64,000 bases of DNA, from NCBI GenBank assembly GCA_024345305.1, contig BRON01000001.1, forward strand, positions 2,108,001-2,172,000, read 5' to 3'. This document shows positions 1 through 11,706 of this stretch, piece after piece; the first letter of the stretch is position 1; each line of letters begins with the position of its first letter. Position numbers and translations under genes: made by a program. The notes beneath the pieces were generated by a model. The model ran no database searches. It was not told where the DNA came from and was given only the letters and a program-made list of their open reading frames with translations. The DNA comes from Mrakia gelida. Lineage: Eukaryota; Basidiomycota; Tremellomycetes; Cystofilobasidiales; Mrakiaceae.

Positions 1-149
1 GTGGTGGACAGTGGTGTAGAGTCTGACAGTGAGGAACAGCGACAAAATCGAAACGCATCTTAACGCGCTCCCCTTGGCTGTTCGTTGGATTCCGAGCCCT
101 CCGTTTGATCTTGATGAGAGCTTGACGAGGATCGATTTGATCTTGTCAT
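1..149 (-). CDS. possible 5' exon of a gene running off the left edge
   Basis: On the minus strand an ATG at 147-149 opens a Ser- and Gln-rich reading frame of about 28 codons. It then meets a GTTAAG-type splice donor near 60-65 and would continue beyond the window. Nothing in the short peptide is recognisable. It is equally possible that this is only non-coding sequence upstream of the F-box gene. The call rests on one ATG and one weak donor, so confidence is low. Confidence 0.2.
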
Positions 150-676
150 AGGTAGGTGAGGAGCGGAGAGGGGCGAAGCAGGCACAGGGATGGTTGGCCG
201 AGAAGAGAAAGGCGAAGGGAAGAGTGGGCTTGAAGGGGATGGAACGACTTGACAACTTGAGCTCGGCTTGAGAGGAGGATCCCGAGGGTTCCAAAGGGCT
301 GCAGAGAGCGTGGAGCTCAGTGTTGACTCCTGACTAGCTAGGTCAGCGAAGTCCTGTCGTTGAGGCTGAGGGGTTGGTAAGGGGTGAAACGGAGAAGGAA
401 GGGAGGAGGCGAGCTCGCAGAAGAGTTCGACAGATCAACAACCGGTCTGTTTGGTTCCGTCCAGTCGGAAAAATATGCATCGGAAGGCATTCAAGTCTCT
501 TGAGATAGCCTTCAAAAGGCCTGATATCGCGTCCAGCAGCTCTCGGAGTCAAATTTGCGGGTGTGGAAGAGCCCGAAAAGTCGGTCCTTCTTTCTCGCCT
601 CAAACCATCATCACCCCTCCCTCCCTTCCCTTCCCCCTCTCCGCCAGTTTCGCATCTCGTCTGCCCATCTTCGACT
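150..676. other. intergenic / 5' flank of the F-box gene
   Basis: No coding exon is supported here. The last ~80 bases before the ATG at 677 are strongly pyrimidine-rich, as is common in 5' leaders of this genome. I see no TATA box or other recognisable element. Confidence 0.4.
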
Positions 677-2657
677 ATGTCAGAGCTTCCTAAGAGCTGG
701 AAGGAACCCTTCGAGCAGGGTATCTCGTTCTACAAGGCCAAATCGTATGAGGAAGCTTTGACCGCCTTCGCCCTCGTGAGCTCTCTCCCTTCCTCCCCCT
801 CCTTCCTTGCCTTCACGGCCTCCCTTCCCATCTTTCCTGCACGCTGCGAAGCCCGGAGCTGACTCTTGTACATCCTCTTTCTTGTGCAGGCTCTCAAAGT
901 TGGAGGAAAACGCGTTGCTGTGCTCGATTCTAGAGCTGCCGTCCTCGAGAAGCTCGGTCGGCTCAAGGAGGCTCTTCAGGACGCGAGAGGCGTTATCGAG
1001 CTCACTCCTACGTCTGCTAAGGTGAGCCATGTCTTCCCACTGCACCAGGCGCGGGTAGGCATGTGCCGATATGAGTTGGAAGGTTTTCATCGACCTGGGA
1101 CGGGCAGGAGAAGGTCATGAAGGGGGCCGAGCAAACCTCTCATGCGATCCTCGTTCCTTCTTGACCCTCGAGCTCCTGCTGACTCCTTCCTGCTCTCTCT
1201 CTTTCCAGGGCTACCTCCGCTCTTCTCATCTCTTCGAACTCCTCAACCGCATCCCTCAAGCTCATCAGATGCTTCTCCTCGCCATCCCTCTCTCCCCTTC
1301 CTCCAACGCCGCCTCCCTCCAAGTTCGCCGCTTAGCCCTCGACGCGAAACTCGTCCTTCACCAGAAATCCAAAACCAACCACATCCAAACTCTTCCAGCA
1401 GAGATCCTCACCTCCATCGGTCATCTGCTCGTCGGATCGGACTCGGACGTCGCTCTCAAGCTCGCAGGAGTTTCCCTTCGCTGGAGATCCATCTTCCTCG
1501 ACGACGCGAAGGTCTGGTCGAGACTGAAGCTCGGGAAGAAGAGATCTCTTCCCAAAGCGAAGGCTTTCTGGGAGAGATCGAAGGGTATGCTGGAGGGACT
1601 GGAGATGGACGGAGTTCCATGGGAGTTGGTTCGGAAGGTGACGGAGATGGTGAACGAATCGTTCGGGAGGTTGAAGATCTTCAGGTGGAGAGTCGAGGTC
1701 CGCTGCGACGTCGGAATAGAGCTTCGAAGGTGGAGGGGTCGATTTAGCAACCTTCGTCAGCTTCGCTTGGAGCTCTGGCCCGCAGGATTCGACGGACGCG
1801 TCGCGAACATCGATCTCGACATGGTCTGGAACCTCCTCGCTGGCCCTTGCCTCCTCGAAACCCTAGACCTCCGCAACCTCAACACCCCAACCCTCATCCC
1901 ACCTCCTCACCTCGGATCCATCTCCTCCATCAAATACCTCAACCTCTCCTCCTTCACGCTCCTCAACCTCCCCTCCTCCTCCCTCGAGAACGACCTCTCT
2001 CACTTCCTCGACCTCGTCCCCAACCTCGAAACCGTCTCCCTCCCCAACTCCCAAGGTCGGTACATCAAAACTCCCAACCACCGAACCTCAGACGTCCAAA
2101 TGCTCTCCCTCAAACGCCTCTCCGTCAACGGCTCAGCCTTCTTCCCTCTCGGACCCATCGCCATGCCCTCCCTCAAACGAGCAGACTTCACCCTCCTCAC
2201 CTGGCCAGCGTTCAGCGTCCTTATCCCCCTCGACCCAACCACCGGGGACCCCTCGGACGTCAACGTTCGACATCTCACCCATCTCAATCTTACAAGAGGG
2301 CCCATCATCGAAGCCCTCCTCGCCGATTACCTCAACCTCGTTCCAACCCTCACTCACCTCGTTCTCGCGAGCTGCAACATCACCAACGCGACGTTCGAGA
2401 GTCTCGTTCTCTCGTTGGACGGAGAGGGGTGTATTCCAATGTTGGAGCATCTGGATATGTCGTACTCGGCGGAGGTGACGGGTGGGCCGGTGTGTAGGAT
2501 GGTCAAGTCGAGGATGGGGAGAGGGAGGGAAGGGAGAGGGTTGAGGAGTTTGGTGCTCGATGGGTGTCCGTCGATTGAGGTGAAGGCGGTGGAATGGTTG
2601 ATGGAGAAGGTGGAGAGGTTCAGTTGTAAGATCGTTTTGGAGAAGAAGAAGCGGTGA
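677..2657 (+). CDS. TPR + F-box + leucine-rich-repeat protein (Dia2/Pof3-like)
   Basis: Three exons (677-775, 890-1021, 1209-2657) join in phase to give about 559 aa. The first ~80 residues form tetratricopeptide-type helices (YKAKSYEEALTAFAL; LEKLGRLKEALQDARGVIEL). An F-box-like segment follows near residues 130-175 (LPAEILTSIGHLLVGSDSDV). The rest is a run of leucine-rich repeats with repeated NLxxL/LExLDL patterns. This domain order is that of budding-yeast Dia2 and fission-yeast Pof3, SCF ubiquitin-ligase substrate adaptors linked to replication forks and genome stability. Orthology is inferred from domain order, not alignment. Both introns carry CTGAC branch points. The LRR exon uses strongly C-ending codons in its first part and G-rich codons in the last 200 bp. 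Confidence 0.8.
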
Positions 2658-2816
2658 TGTGGAAGAGAGGTGAGTTTGAATGGGGAGGAGGGATTCGAAC
2701 GAGACGCGACCGACGAGCGACGAGCTGACTTCTCTCTCTTCGGTTCGTCCATCAGAGAAGTGAGAGGGTGATCAAGATCGTGAATTACATAGCTACTAAT
2801 TTAATCGTGCTCGTGT

Positions 2817-4462
2817 CTACAAGAGAAGTCCCATAACGATCGAAAGGAGCGTCCACTCCCATGTTCGGAAGAGAGTTGACCATCCTTCTTCTCGAACAAT
2901 CGTCTTCGCCGCGTCCTGAACGAAAGAGGAAGAAGTAAGACGTCAGCGATTGGCTTCACCAGTGGCAAAAAGAGGTAGACAGAACGAACGAGCAATCCCT
3001 TGTAAGGAGGCAAGCCAGTCCTAAAACGAACGAGCGAAGTCGAGTTCGAACTCGACGCGTCGAGCTTCTCAACCTCCGCCTCGTCGTCGTCGTCGTGGTC
3101 CTCCTCCTCCAGGATGTCCTCTTGAGTCGACATCCGAATGATCAAGTTGTCCAGAGGTTTCCTTGAAGACACAGCGACGGCGGTTGATCAGCGAAACTCG
3201 AACGAGCAAAGCAAAGCGAACAAGTCGAAACGAAGGAAAACAACTCACCCGACGCACAAATCCAACCCCAACCTGATCACACTGACCAGCACCCCCCTTC
3301 CGACGATCTCCCAGCCCATCTTAAGATAGCTGAACGGGTACAACGCTGCTCCCTTCTCGGGAAGAAGGACCTCCTGGATGGCGTTCTGGACGAAAGGGAG
3401 GGCGGTGAAGAAGAAGACGGCGAGGAGGAGGCCTGGGATTCGGTAGAGGGAGAGGAGACGCTGGGTGGTGGTTCGAGGAGATGCAGAAGAGGAGTTACGT
3501 TTGGTCTGAGAGGGTCTGTAAGGGGCGAGTAGTCGTCTGGGAAAGATAAAAGAGAAGGAGAGCGGCAGGCAGGTCAGTTCGACGCGTTCGCGGTAGTTTC
3601 TGACGAAAGGAGGATCGGAGATGCTGCTCACCTTCTCCACGAGACTTGAAGAGGGAGAGTGATGAGCGCTGTTACGAGGATTTGAAGGAGTGTTCTGTGG
3701 TGGCCAAAGGGAAAGCTTTGGGTCAGTTTCGAACACGAACGAACCAAGCACACACGCGAGCAAAAAACAACTGAGGCTGACCTTCGAGCGAGGCCAACTC
3801 CTTTCGGCAGAATACGCTCCTGTGACCGAGAGAGGTGAGCTCAAGTCAACACCTTCTACACCCCTCGCAAAAACAGACACGAAGCACAAAGTCCAGCGAT
3901 CAACTCACTCCGTCCGCGTCCAGAGGAATCGCCAGCTCGAACCCCACTCCCACAGCGTAGATAGCAGCGAACCAGGTCATGTAGAGCTTGACACCTACAG
4001 CTCAACACAAGCAAAGAAGTCAGCGCGACTCAGAAAGGAACGAGAGCAACAAGACCGAACGCGTCGTCGCGTCGAGCATCACAACTCACCTCGCCACAAC
4101 CCTCCTTGCCACCCCTCCTCCTTCAAAACGCGCTTCATCGTTCCTAACAGACCCAGAGTCGATCCCTTCTCCTTCTGCTCCCCTCCTTGATCCTTGAGTC
4201 GATGATCAGCTTGCATACGAAGGAACGCTCCCTCGAAGGGCTGAAATCGACGAAAGGGGTATGGTGAGCTTTTGTTGAGGGCGCTTGCGAAGATCGAAAT
4301 GTGAAAGCGAGAGTGCTTAGGACGTACCAGTCCAAACAGCCCCGCACACCCAACGGAGCACAATCCGACCGTAAACATGCCGACGCGACGAACGAGGGGA
4401 CGTTGCTCAGGTTGAAGCCACCAGGGGAGGACGGGCGGAGAGGTTGAAGAAGATGGGTCCAT
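2817..4462 (-). CDS. divergent mitochondrial carrier family (SLC25-like) protein
   Basis: Minus-strand gene of about eight exons. Starting at the ATG at 4460-4462, the spliced protein has a hydrophobic helix (VGMFTVGLCSVGCAGLFGL), then a typical end of a carrier repeat (MKRVLKEEGWQGGLWRG). Further helices follow, for example at 3635-3690 (TLLQILVTALITLPLQVSW) and 3320-3440. A second repeat end lies in the last exon (DAAKTIVREEGWSTLFRTW), with stop at 2817-2819. Pairs of a basic amphipathic 'EEGW..L.RG' motif and membrane helices are the hallmark of the carrier fold. The canonical PX[DE]XX[KR] signatures are not clear, so this is a divergent member, possibly an outer-membrane type such as Ugo1/SLC25A46. 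The transported substrate cannot be told. An acidic loop (DHDDDDEAEVE) precedes the last repeat. An alternative upstream start near 4552 is out of frame. Confidence 0.7.
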
Positions 4463-4831
4463 TTAAGGAGGAGGGCGTTGTGGTGGTGGTTGGAAGGGAA
4501 CGAGCGAACAGTGATTTTGGCACCTTTGGGTTGTTGAGCAAGGTCGGGAGCCATGCGAGAACGCGCTTGGGACTCGGAGACAGGTCGCGACGCGTCGACC
4601 TCGCCTTGCCGACCTGCCGGGGTCAGCGAGGGATGGGATAAAAAAGAAAGACGATGAGGAAGAAGAAACAAGGTCGTTGAATCGTGCTGAATAAACATAT
4701 GTTGGTAGAAGAAGCGTCGTAAGAAGAGAGAAAGAAAGAGAACCGAAACCGAAAACCGAAGCAAACCCAACCAAACTCCTCGTCTCCTCTCCTCACATCC
4801 TCCCAACCTCAGCCCAGTCCCCAACGCTCAG
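4463..4831. other. intergenic between two minus-strand genes
   Basis: Promoter and 5' leader of the carrier gene and 3' flank of the complex I subunit gene. An alternative ATG for the carrier gene exists near 4550 but would need an unseen intron to join in frame. No other feature seen. Confidence 0.4.
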
Positions 4832-5969
4832 CTACAACTCCACCTTCTCCTTCCCTAGCTCGTTCAAATCGGTCTCTGCTTCGATGAGGTTGACGGTGAC
4901 GACGACTCCTTGCTTGACGATGTGACGGATCTCTGCTCGTGTTTTGCCCGACGCGAGGAGGTTGTCTTGGAACTGGTGGGAGATGCGTTTCATTCGTTGG
5001 ATCTGGGAGATGATGTGTGGGTGGGTGAGGAGGGGAAGAAGCGGGGGATGGTGTGGGTTGGGAGCGGGAGGGAGGGAGCGAGAGGGAGCGAGAGGGAAGG
5101 TCAGTTTGGGAGGGAGCCGAGATGAGAGGGGGAGACAGAGAGCGAGAGGATTAGATAGATTGGACATCAAGCAGGTAGAGAGACAGAGCAGTCGCTGCTT
5201 CGACAGAGCGAGATCAAGCAGCATCCGCCAAGACGGGATGGGCGAGGAGCGAGAGGGCTGAACGAGAGCGAGGAGGAGGTCCGGCGACGTGCGATCTCCC
5301 TTCCTTTTCCAGCCCATCCCCTCCTCTCAGCTCTTCAACCTGCTCGACTCTCTACCCAGCGCATACCCAAGCACCTCCTCCTCCCATCTTCATCCCCGAA
5401 ACCCATCCCGGCTCAAGCCAACCCATCGAGAACGAAGCGAGGAAGCGGAGGAAGGCGGAGGGAAGGTTGCGTTTGAACTGACCTCCTTCCTCTTTGTGAA
5501 GCACTCCCTGTAATCCTCGTACTCGAACCTGCACGCAGCTTCACTCTCCGCGTTGGCGTAGCACTGTAAAGGAGCCCAATGCGAAACGAAGAGCAGAAGA
5601 AGAAGAAACCAAGGCAATGGATGAGCTCAAGGCGGGGCGAGGGTGGAGAGAGATGGGGAAGGAGGAGAGCTCTCGTTCGTTCGTACTCACCCTCGAGAAC
5701 CTCTGCCAGAACTTGTAGCAGACGTGGATGTCTGAGAGTAGTATATACGAGGTCGAGGAAGTGGGTCAGCTTGTGTGAGAGCGAGGATGGGGGGAAGGAA
5801 AGAGAAAAGAGAACTGACTTCCATCGGTTCTTTGTCGTTGACCTCCTGGGATTCCGAAGATAGCTGACTGGCCCAGCCCTACGGGAGACTGCATCGTTCC
5901 GACATAAGGAGTAGAGAACTTGGAGGGATCGTGGTGAAGACCAGGTCCGTAGTCTCGAGGGCTGTTCAT
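4832..5969 (-). CDS. NDUFS5: NADH:ubiquinone oxidoreductase 15-kDa subunit (NDUFS5), twin CX9C protein
   Basis: Four exons on the minus strand (5969-5819, 5731-5691, 5563-5483, 5002-4832) join in phase to a protein of 147 aa. After a Gly/Pro-rich N-terminus the sequence VCYKFWQRFSRC is followed by CRFEYEDYREC. These are two CX9C motifs, which form the helical hairpin with two disulfides made by Mia40 in the intermembrane space. The aromatic CYKFW and the ECFTKRKE after the second motif match the NDUFS5 accessory subunit of complex I, which sits on the intermembrane-space face of the membrane arm. One intron falls exactly between the two cysteines of the first CX9C motif. The third intron is long (~480 bp). 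The basic C-terminal helix from 5002 onward is longer than I expect for the animal protein; its assignment to this gene rests on splice phase. Confidence 0.85.
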
Positions 5970-6301
5970 CGCGAGAGAGGAGGAGAGGGGGAGGAGGTTG
6001 GTGGTTTGGCGGAGGAGCGCGGAGAGAGAGGAGAGAGGGAGGGTTTGCGTTCGGGTTCGAGGGTGAAAATATTCCTCAGGATGCAGAAAGTCGATGATCA
6101 AGCTCAAATCTGCACTCGAAACGATACTGAGATGAGATCTGTGTATATGTTTTTATTTCTGCTCCTCTTGACCGCGCCTGGTTTGTGCGACTCGCCTCGT
6201 TCGTTCGTCCCTTCCTTCCTTTCTTCCTTCACCACCATCGACAGCCCCCTCCCTCCCCCTCAAGACTCCTTCCTTCTCCCTTCTCGGCCTCTCTCTTCAA
6301 G

Positions 6302-9300
6302 ATGGCTTTCTTCCTGAACCCTTGGGCGTCCGAGTTCCGTCAGGACTTGATCGCCAACGACTCTGAATCGATCGATTCCTTAGGAGACACCGTTCAACGA
6401 GTAGGACTAGACTTCATCCAGGCCTACATGGATCAGATCTTCAACTCTCACGACGATCATAGACCGTACGTTTACGTCTCCTTCTTCGTCTATACGGGAG
6501 AGTTATGGGAGGTCTGAGAGAGGAGGGAGAAGGGGAAGGAGTTGAAGGGAACGAAGGTCAAAGGAAACAACAACAGGGCGCTCACCTTCTTTCCCTTCCC
6601 CTTTCCTCGGCCGTAGAGTCATCGGAGATCTCATCAAAACACCTTCGAAGAAGAAGGGGACTACCAGCAAACGGACTCGAGCCAACGCTCAAGCTGATAA
6701 GGAAAAGGGAGACAAGATCAAGTCAGCCAACATCGTGCGTTCCTTCCTCCTTCCCTTCCTCTCTCGTTTCCCTTGACTCCATCCGCTCGCTTCGACCCTC
6801 CTCTCCCTCTCCCAACTCCTCTATCATAGAGCTGACACTCCCCTCTCTATCCCTCGCTCGTTCACGCTCTCGCTTCGATACCTACAGGACAAAGAAAACG
6901 CTACTTCGCCCGCCGCCGCTGCCACCAAAGGAGCAGGTCGAGTCGTCAAGATCACCACCGCCGCTTCCTCCTCCTCCCTACCCTTCCAAACTTCCTCCAA
7001 CAACCCTCCCCTCTCCCCTCTCCGAGCAGGCTCCTCTCGCACCAACAACAACACCCTCCTTCACCAACTCCAGCAGGTCCAGCCCGACTCGCCTCAGAAG
7101 GAAGCTCCCGTCAAGGAGAAGGGCAAGAAGAAGAAGGTCAAGGCCGTCGTCGTCGAGGAGGATGGCCAGGAGGGAGGAGGAGAGAACGAGGAGGTGGTGG
7201 TGCCTGTTGTGAAAAGGACCAAGGGAGGGAAGGTCGCGAAGAGTGGGACGGTTGGTGCGGCGGCGGGTGGGAAGAAGAAGAAAGGGAAGAAGGAGAAGGT
7301 CGTTGAACCTGAGCCTGAACCTGAACCGGAGGTCGAGGAGGAGGAAGAGGAGGTGCTCGTTGTAGCGGAGGAGACTATTGAGGAGGCTGTGGTGGTACCT
7401 TCCGTCGAGGAGGTCGAGGTGCAGGAGGAGGAGGACGAGGGAAAGGAGGAGGAAGCTGTTGTTTCGCGACCCGCCACTCCTCCCATCGTCGCCGCCGCCA
7501 TCGTCGAGAAGGTCGCTCCCGCCGTCGTCGAGGTCGATTTCGCTGCTCTTCCAGCTCCCGCCGAGGTCCATGAAGAGGGCCCAGCCGTCGTCGCAGCTCA
7601 GGAGGAGGAGGAAGAGGAGGAGGAGATCGTCGCCGCCGTCGCTCCAGAGGATATCGCCATCCCTTCGTCCGAACTCAGCCCAGTCGAGGAGGAAGCACCC
7701 TCGCTCGTCGAGGAAGAAAATGCCATCGACTTCGAAACCGCCATCGCCGAACCCGTCGCTACTCCCTCGGTCGTTCCCTCGCGAACTCCTCCCACCTTCA
7801 CCAACGCCGTCGTTCCTTCAGCTCCCATCGCTCCCGCTAAGGAGGACAGCATCGACTCCTCCAGCCCTCCTCCAGCCTCTACCCACTCTCCCAAGGTCCC
7901 TACTCCCGTCACCGCTCCCAAACAAGCCGCGACCGTCAGCAGCGGCAGCAAGACTCCCTACCTCCCTTCGTCGGCGAACGCGTCGACTTGGTCCGCTCGA
8001 GGAGGAGGATCCACCAGCATCGTCGGTCTCAGGAGTTCGTGGTTGAGCAAGGCTCTCGGTGGTGCTTCCGACGCGCCTGAGGGACTGAGGAAGAGCCAAG
8101 GAGCTGCGTTGGTCGCTGCCTCGAGGGAGAGGGAGAAGGAGAGGGAGGAAGCTGCCGTCGTGGCTCGAGCTTCCGCCGCCGCTTCAGCTTCAGCAGGACC
8201 CTCGTCAACCCACAAGAGGAAGTCAGGAGATCTCAACAACACCACCGTCGATGCCTCCTCCACCTCGTTCGAGCAGAACCAGAGTCAAACCTCCCAGTAC
8301 GATGAGCTCAACAACCGACGAGCCACCAAACTCCCTCGAGTCGACGACCACACCACCTCCTCCCACCCTCTCTCCACCCTCCCCTCCGCTTCCACCATCC
8401 CAGGACGACTCCCCATCATGTTTTCTCCTCCAGGAGCAGCCAGTACCGCGGCCGACAATCACTCGGGAATCAGTCGACTGAAGAAGGAAATCGAGGATCT
8501 CGCCGCGAAGACAGCTCGATCGAGAGCTCTCTCTTCCATCGGAGGACCCGCCACCATCGCTCCTCCTCCCATCGCCGGACTCAGGATGTCGCTCGCTCAA
8601 CGACCTACTACTCACTTCTCCGACCTCGGGGAAGCAACCACCTCGTCGTCCCAACCCATCGCCGTCGTCGCGTCGGTCCCAACTCCTCCCGTCGTCGCTC
8701 GTCAGCAAGCCGCTGCAGTCGTTCTTCCTCGCTCTCCCGAGGCCGCTGCCGAGGAGGAGATGGAGGAGGATGAGGAGGATTACGAAGATCTCATCCCAGA
8801 ACCTCCCATGCCCGATCTCGCTACTCCGTTCCAATCTCCCGTCTTCGGCCTCCTCGCTCCCAGACCCGTCAACGTCCAGGCTCCCCAGGTCCCTCTCACT
8901 CCTCCTCCCGCTCCCAAGACTACCAAGCTCGCCCAGGAACCTACCGTCGTCGCTCAGCAACAAGCTTCGTCGTCGTTGCGATCTCAATCCGTCAAGGAGG
9001 CAGCTCCCAAGCAGCAGCAGCAGCCGAAGAAGGTCGTCGAGCCAGAAGTCTTCGCCTTGCCTTCCTCTCCCATCGAGGTCGTCGCTCCTCCTCCTACTCG
9101 ACAGCAGCAGCAACAGATCATCACTCTCGCTCGTCAACAACAACACCAGCCCATCGCTCGACCTCAGCAACAGGCTGCCTCCTCGAGACAGCAAAGTCGA
9201 TCCAACACTCCCGTCTTCGACGACCACCATTCGGCCGCTCTTCTTCATCAACACGAGCTCATCGGATCCACTACTCCTTCCAACACTCCTCCTCCCAAGT

Positions 9301-11201
9301 CGTTCAGCAACACCAACAAGTCGATGGTTCCCGTCCCTACGTCGTCGTCGAGGTTGAGAGGAGAGACGGACGAGAGGGAGTTGACGATTGAGGATCTCGT
9401 GATGACGGGTGGGAAGGGGAAGGGCAAGGCGGTCGATGAGGATGATATCGAGCAGGAGCAGGAGCAGGATGAGTTGGCTGATGACGAAGGGGAGCAGGAG
9501 GAGCAGGCGTCGAAGGTGAGTTTGTGTTTTCGACATTTCTCGACTCGACTCGACCTTCTTCCCCCTCTCGTTCGACCGAGAGAAACTTACGCTGACCATC
9601 CTCTCTCTTGTCGTGTCTCTTCGTCGGACTCGTGTGTCATCCAGCCCCGAACCACTCGCCTCGCCAACTCCCTCACCCACTCCACCACCTCGACCTCCGC
9701 TCTCGGTCAATCCTCCAACAACGCCTCTCGCCTCGGCGCTTCCACCTCCTCCCAGTCCGTTTACGCTCACGGATCGTCCTTCGCTGCCAAAGCCCTCGGG
9801 AAGAAGCCCAAGGCCGAACCGGTCAAGGCCCTTGCTCTCGCTGCTGAGGCTGCTAAGAAAGTTCGTTGTTTTCGTTTCGTTCTCGCGTCGCGCCACTCGC
9901 CTTGGTTCCGTTCGTTCGAGACGCGAAACTGACTCCCTCTTTCGCTTCGTTTCGTGTTTCGCAGGAACAAGCTCAGAAGGATCGGAAAGCAGCCATCTCC
10001 CGACTTGCCGAGGCGAGGAGGAACCACGCTTTGGTCAAGAAGAGGGAGGAGGAGAAGGCGAAGGCGGACGAGGAGAAGAGGGTTAGGAACGCCGAGTTGG
10101 CGGATAGGAAGGCTAGGACGGCTGAGTTGGAGAAGAAGAGGAAGGAGAGGGAGGAGAAGGAGAGGAAGGCTAAGGTGAGTGTTCGTGGGTCGAGAAGATG
10201 GGCGTGTTCGAGGAACGAAACGAACGAGACCCGAAACAGACGCGCTTCATTTCTCCTTGCTCGTTTTTTTCGCTTTTGTCGCAGGCCCAAGCTGAGGAGG
10301 ACGCTTCCAAGAAGAGGAAACTCGCTACCTCTACCAACACCAACGAGAAGGTCGCTCCCGAACCCAAACGTTTCGCCACCTCCTCCACCAACGGTCCTCT
10401 CAAGGTCCTCTCCAAGATCGCCAAACCCATTCATTCCTCCTCCTCCTCCTCGGGACTCTCAAACCTCCCTCCCAAACCCGTCGTCCCCTCGTTCAGGCAT
10501 CTCCCTCCCGTCGCTTCCAACTCAGCTTCCTCGTCCTCCAACCACCAACAGCAGCAGCAACAACAGCGACCTTCGACCTCAGCTTCGACGTCGACGATCC
10601 GAGTCGTTCCAGCCTCGATGGGTCCTCCGATCCGAACTTCCGACATGAACAGGCAGATCGGTCAGCCTCACCAGCAGCAGCATCGACCTTCGCAGGCTCA
10701 AGGAGGAGGAGCTCAGGCGATCCTGCAGGCTCAGAGGCAGGCTTTGCAGTCCCACATCGCTGCTCAGTCCGAGGAGGCTCCTGGACTTTCCGAGGCCATC
10801 GAGTTACCGGATATCAAGAGCGAGTGAGTAGCCACATTTCCACCTCTTCGTCTTCTCTTCTCGTTTTTCGTTCGCTCGAGCCCTCAAACTAACCCACCCT
10901 CTCTTTCCCTTCCCTTCGCGCGTTCAGGTACTCCGACTCGGACGACGAAGACCGCGACTCCTCCAAGCAAGCTCTCCCCTCCTGGGCTCAGTCCCCCGAG
11001 ATTCGAAACGCCCTTCGAGAGCAGGAATCTCACAACCCCGACGACATCTTCGGTCCCATGAAGCCGCTGTCGATGGAGGAGGTCTTCCGAGCCAGGGCGG
11101 GCAAGTTCAGAGCTAGGAGTTCGAGTGCCAACTGGGGTGGGACCGATAGGTTGACCCCGCAAGAGGAGAGCGATTATGCGAGGAGGATGGGTTTCAAGTA
11201 A
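6302..11201 (+). CDS. inner centromere protein INCENP (Sli15/Pic1-like), chromosomal passenger scaffold
   Basis: Seven exons (6302-6465, 6617-6734, 6888-9515, 9645-9860, 9965-10174, 10285-10823, 10928-11201) join in phase to about 1382 aa. The N-terminus (FLNPWASEFRQDLIAND) is a short helical region of the kind that binds survivin and borealin. A very long disordered Ser/Pro/Ala-rich part follows, with acidic runs and poly-Gln tracts. Next come a charged coiled coil (exon 5, residues made almost only of E, K, R, A) and the C-terminal IN-box: SWAQSPEIRNALREQ, then NPDDIFGPMKPLSMEEVF. The IN-box binds and activates Aurora B/Ipl1, and a TSS-like Ser cluster (RARSSSANWGG) follows it. This is the scaffold of the chromosomal passenger complex at centromeres and the spindle midzone. 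Length exceeds yeast Sli15 (~700 aa), nearly all because of the disordered exon 3. Confidence 0.9.
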
Positions 11202-11706
11202 GGAGGCTGGGTGAGGAAAGGAGGGAGAGGGAGGTGGTGGTGATACCCTGAGTTTTGGTTCTCGTTCTTCGTTCGGACTCTTTCGTTTCTCTACACTCTT
11301 CTTGTTCGCTTTTCTTCCTTTGTTCTCTCTATCTTCCCCTCTCCCTCTGCATTTTAGTCCGTGCTGCTTCTTCTCTTCCCCTCATTCACACGCGTCCCTC
11401 GCCTTTTCGTTTCGACTCTCGTCTCTTCGCATCTTCTCTCTCGGATCGCCTTCACTCTTTACATATTTTTGCATCCTTTCCTTTCGTTCGTACTCACACA
11501 TTTTGGATCTCATCGTTTCGTCTCGTCTTATCGTTCTCGATTGCGTGGGGATGTGAAAGAAGCAACTCGAAAATGGGAACGACGAGGCGACGAGAGCTCG
11601 CCGTCCTTTCGTTCTGTGCTCGAGCTGCTCGACTATCAAAGAGAGGAGACGCGATGCGATATGATAACGAAACGAACCAAAACAACACAGAGAGACTAGC
11701 ACACCT
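11202..11706. other. convergent 3' flanks
   Basis: About 500 bp between the stop of INCENP and the stop of the Zn2Cys6 regulator on the opposite strand. It is pyrimidine-rich on the + strand with many TTCTC/TCGTT runs. It probably holds the two 3' untranslated regions. No coding exon or RNA gene was recognised. Confidence 0.5.

Noticed and set aside
1847..2497. Pro/His-rich 216-codon + strand frame inside the LRR exon
   Set aside because: Shadow of the C-ending codons of the leucine-rich repeats.
2685..2710. GGGATTCGAAC, resembling the complement of a tRNA T-arm
   Set aside because: No acceptor stem, D-arm or anticodon arm can be folded around it.
6978..9896. Long minus-strand open frames opposite INCENP exon 3 (up to 557 codons, Ser/Leu/Arg-rich)
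   Set aside because: They are antisense shadows of the low-complexity, GC-rich INCENP coding exon; no motif, start context or splice signals.
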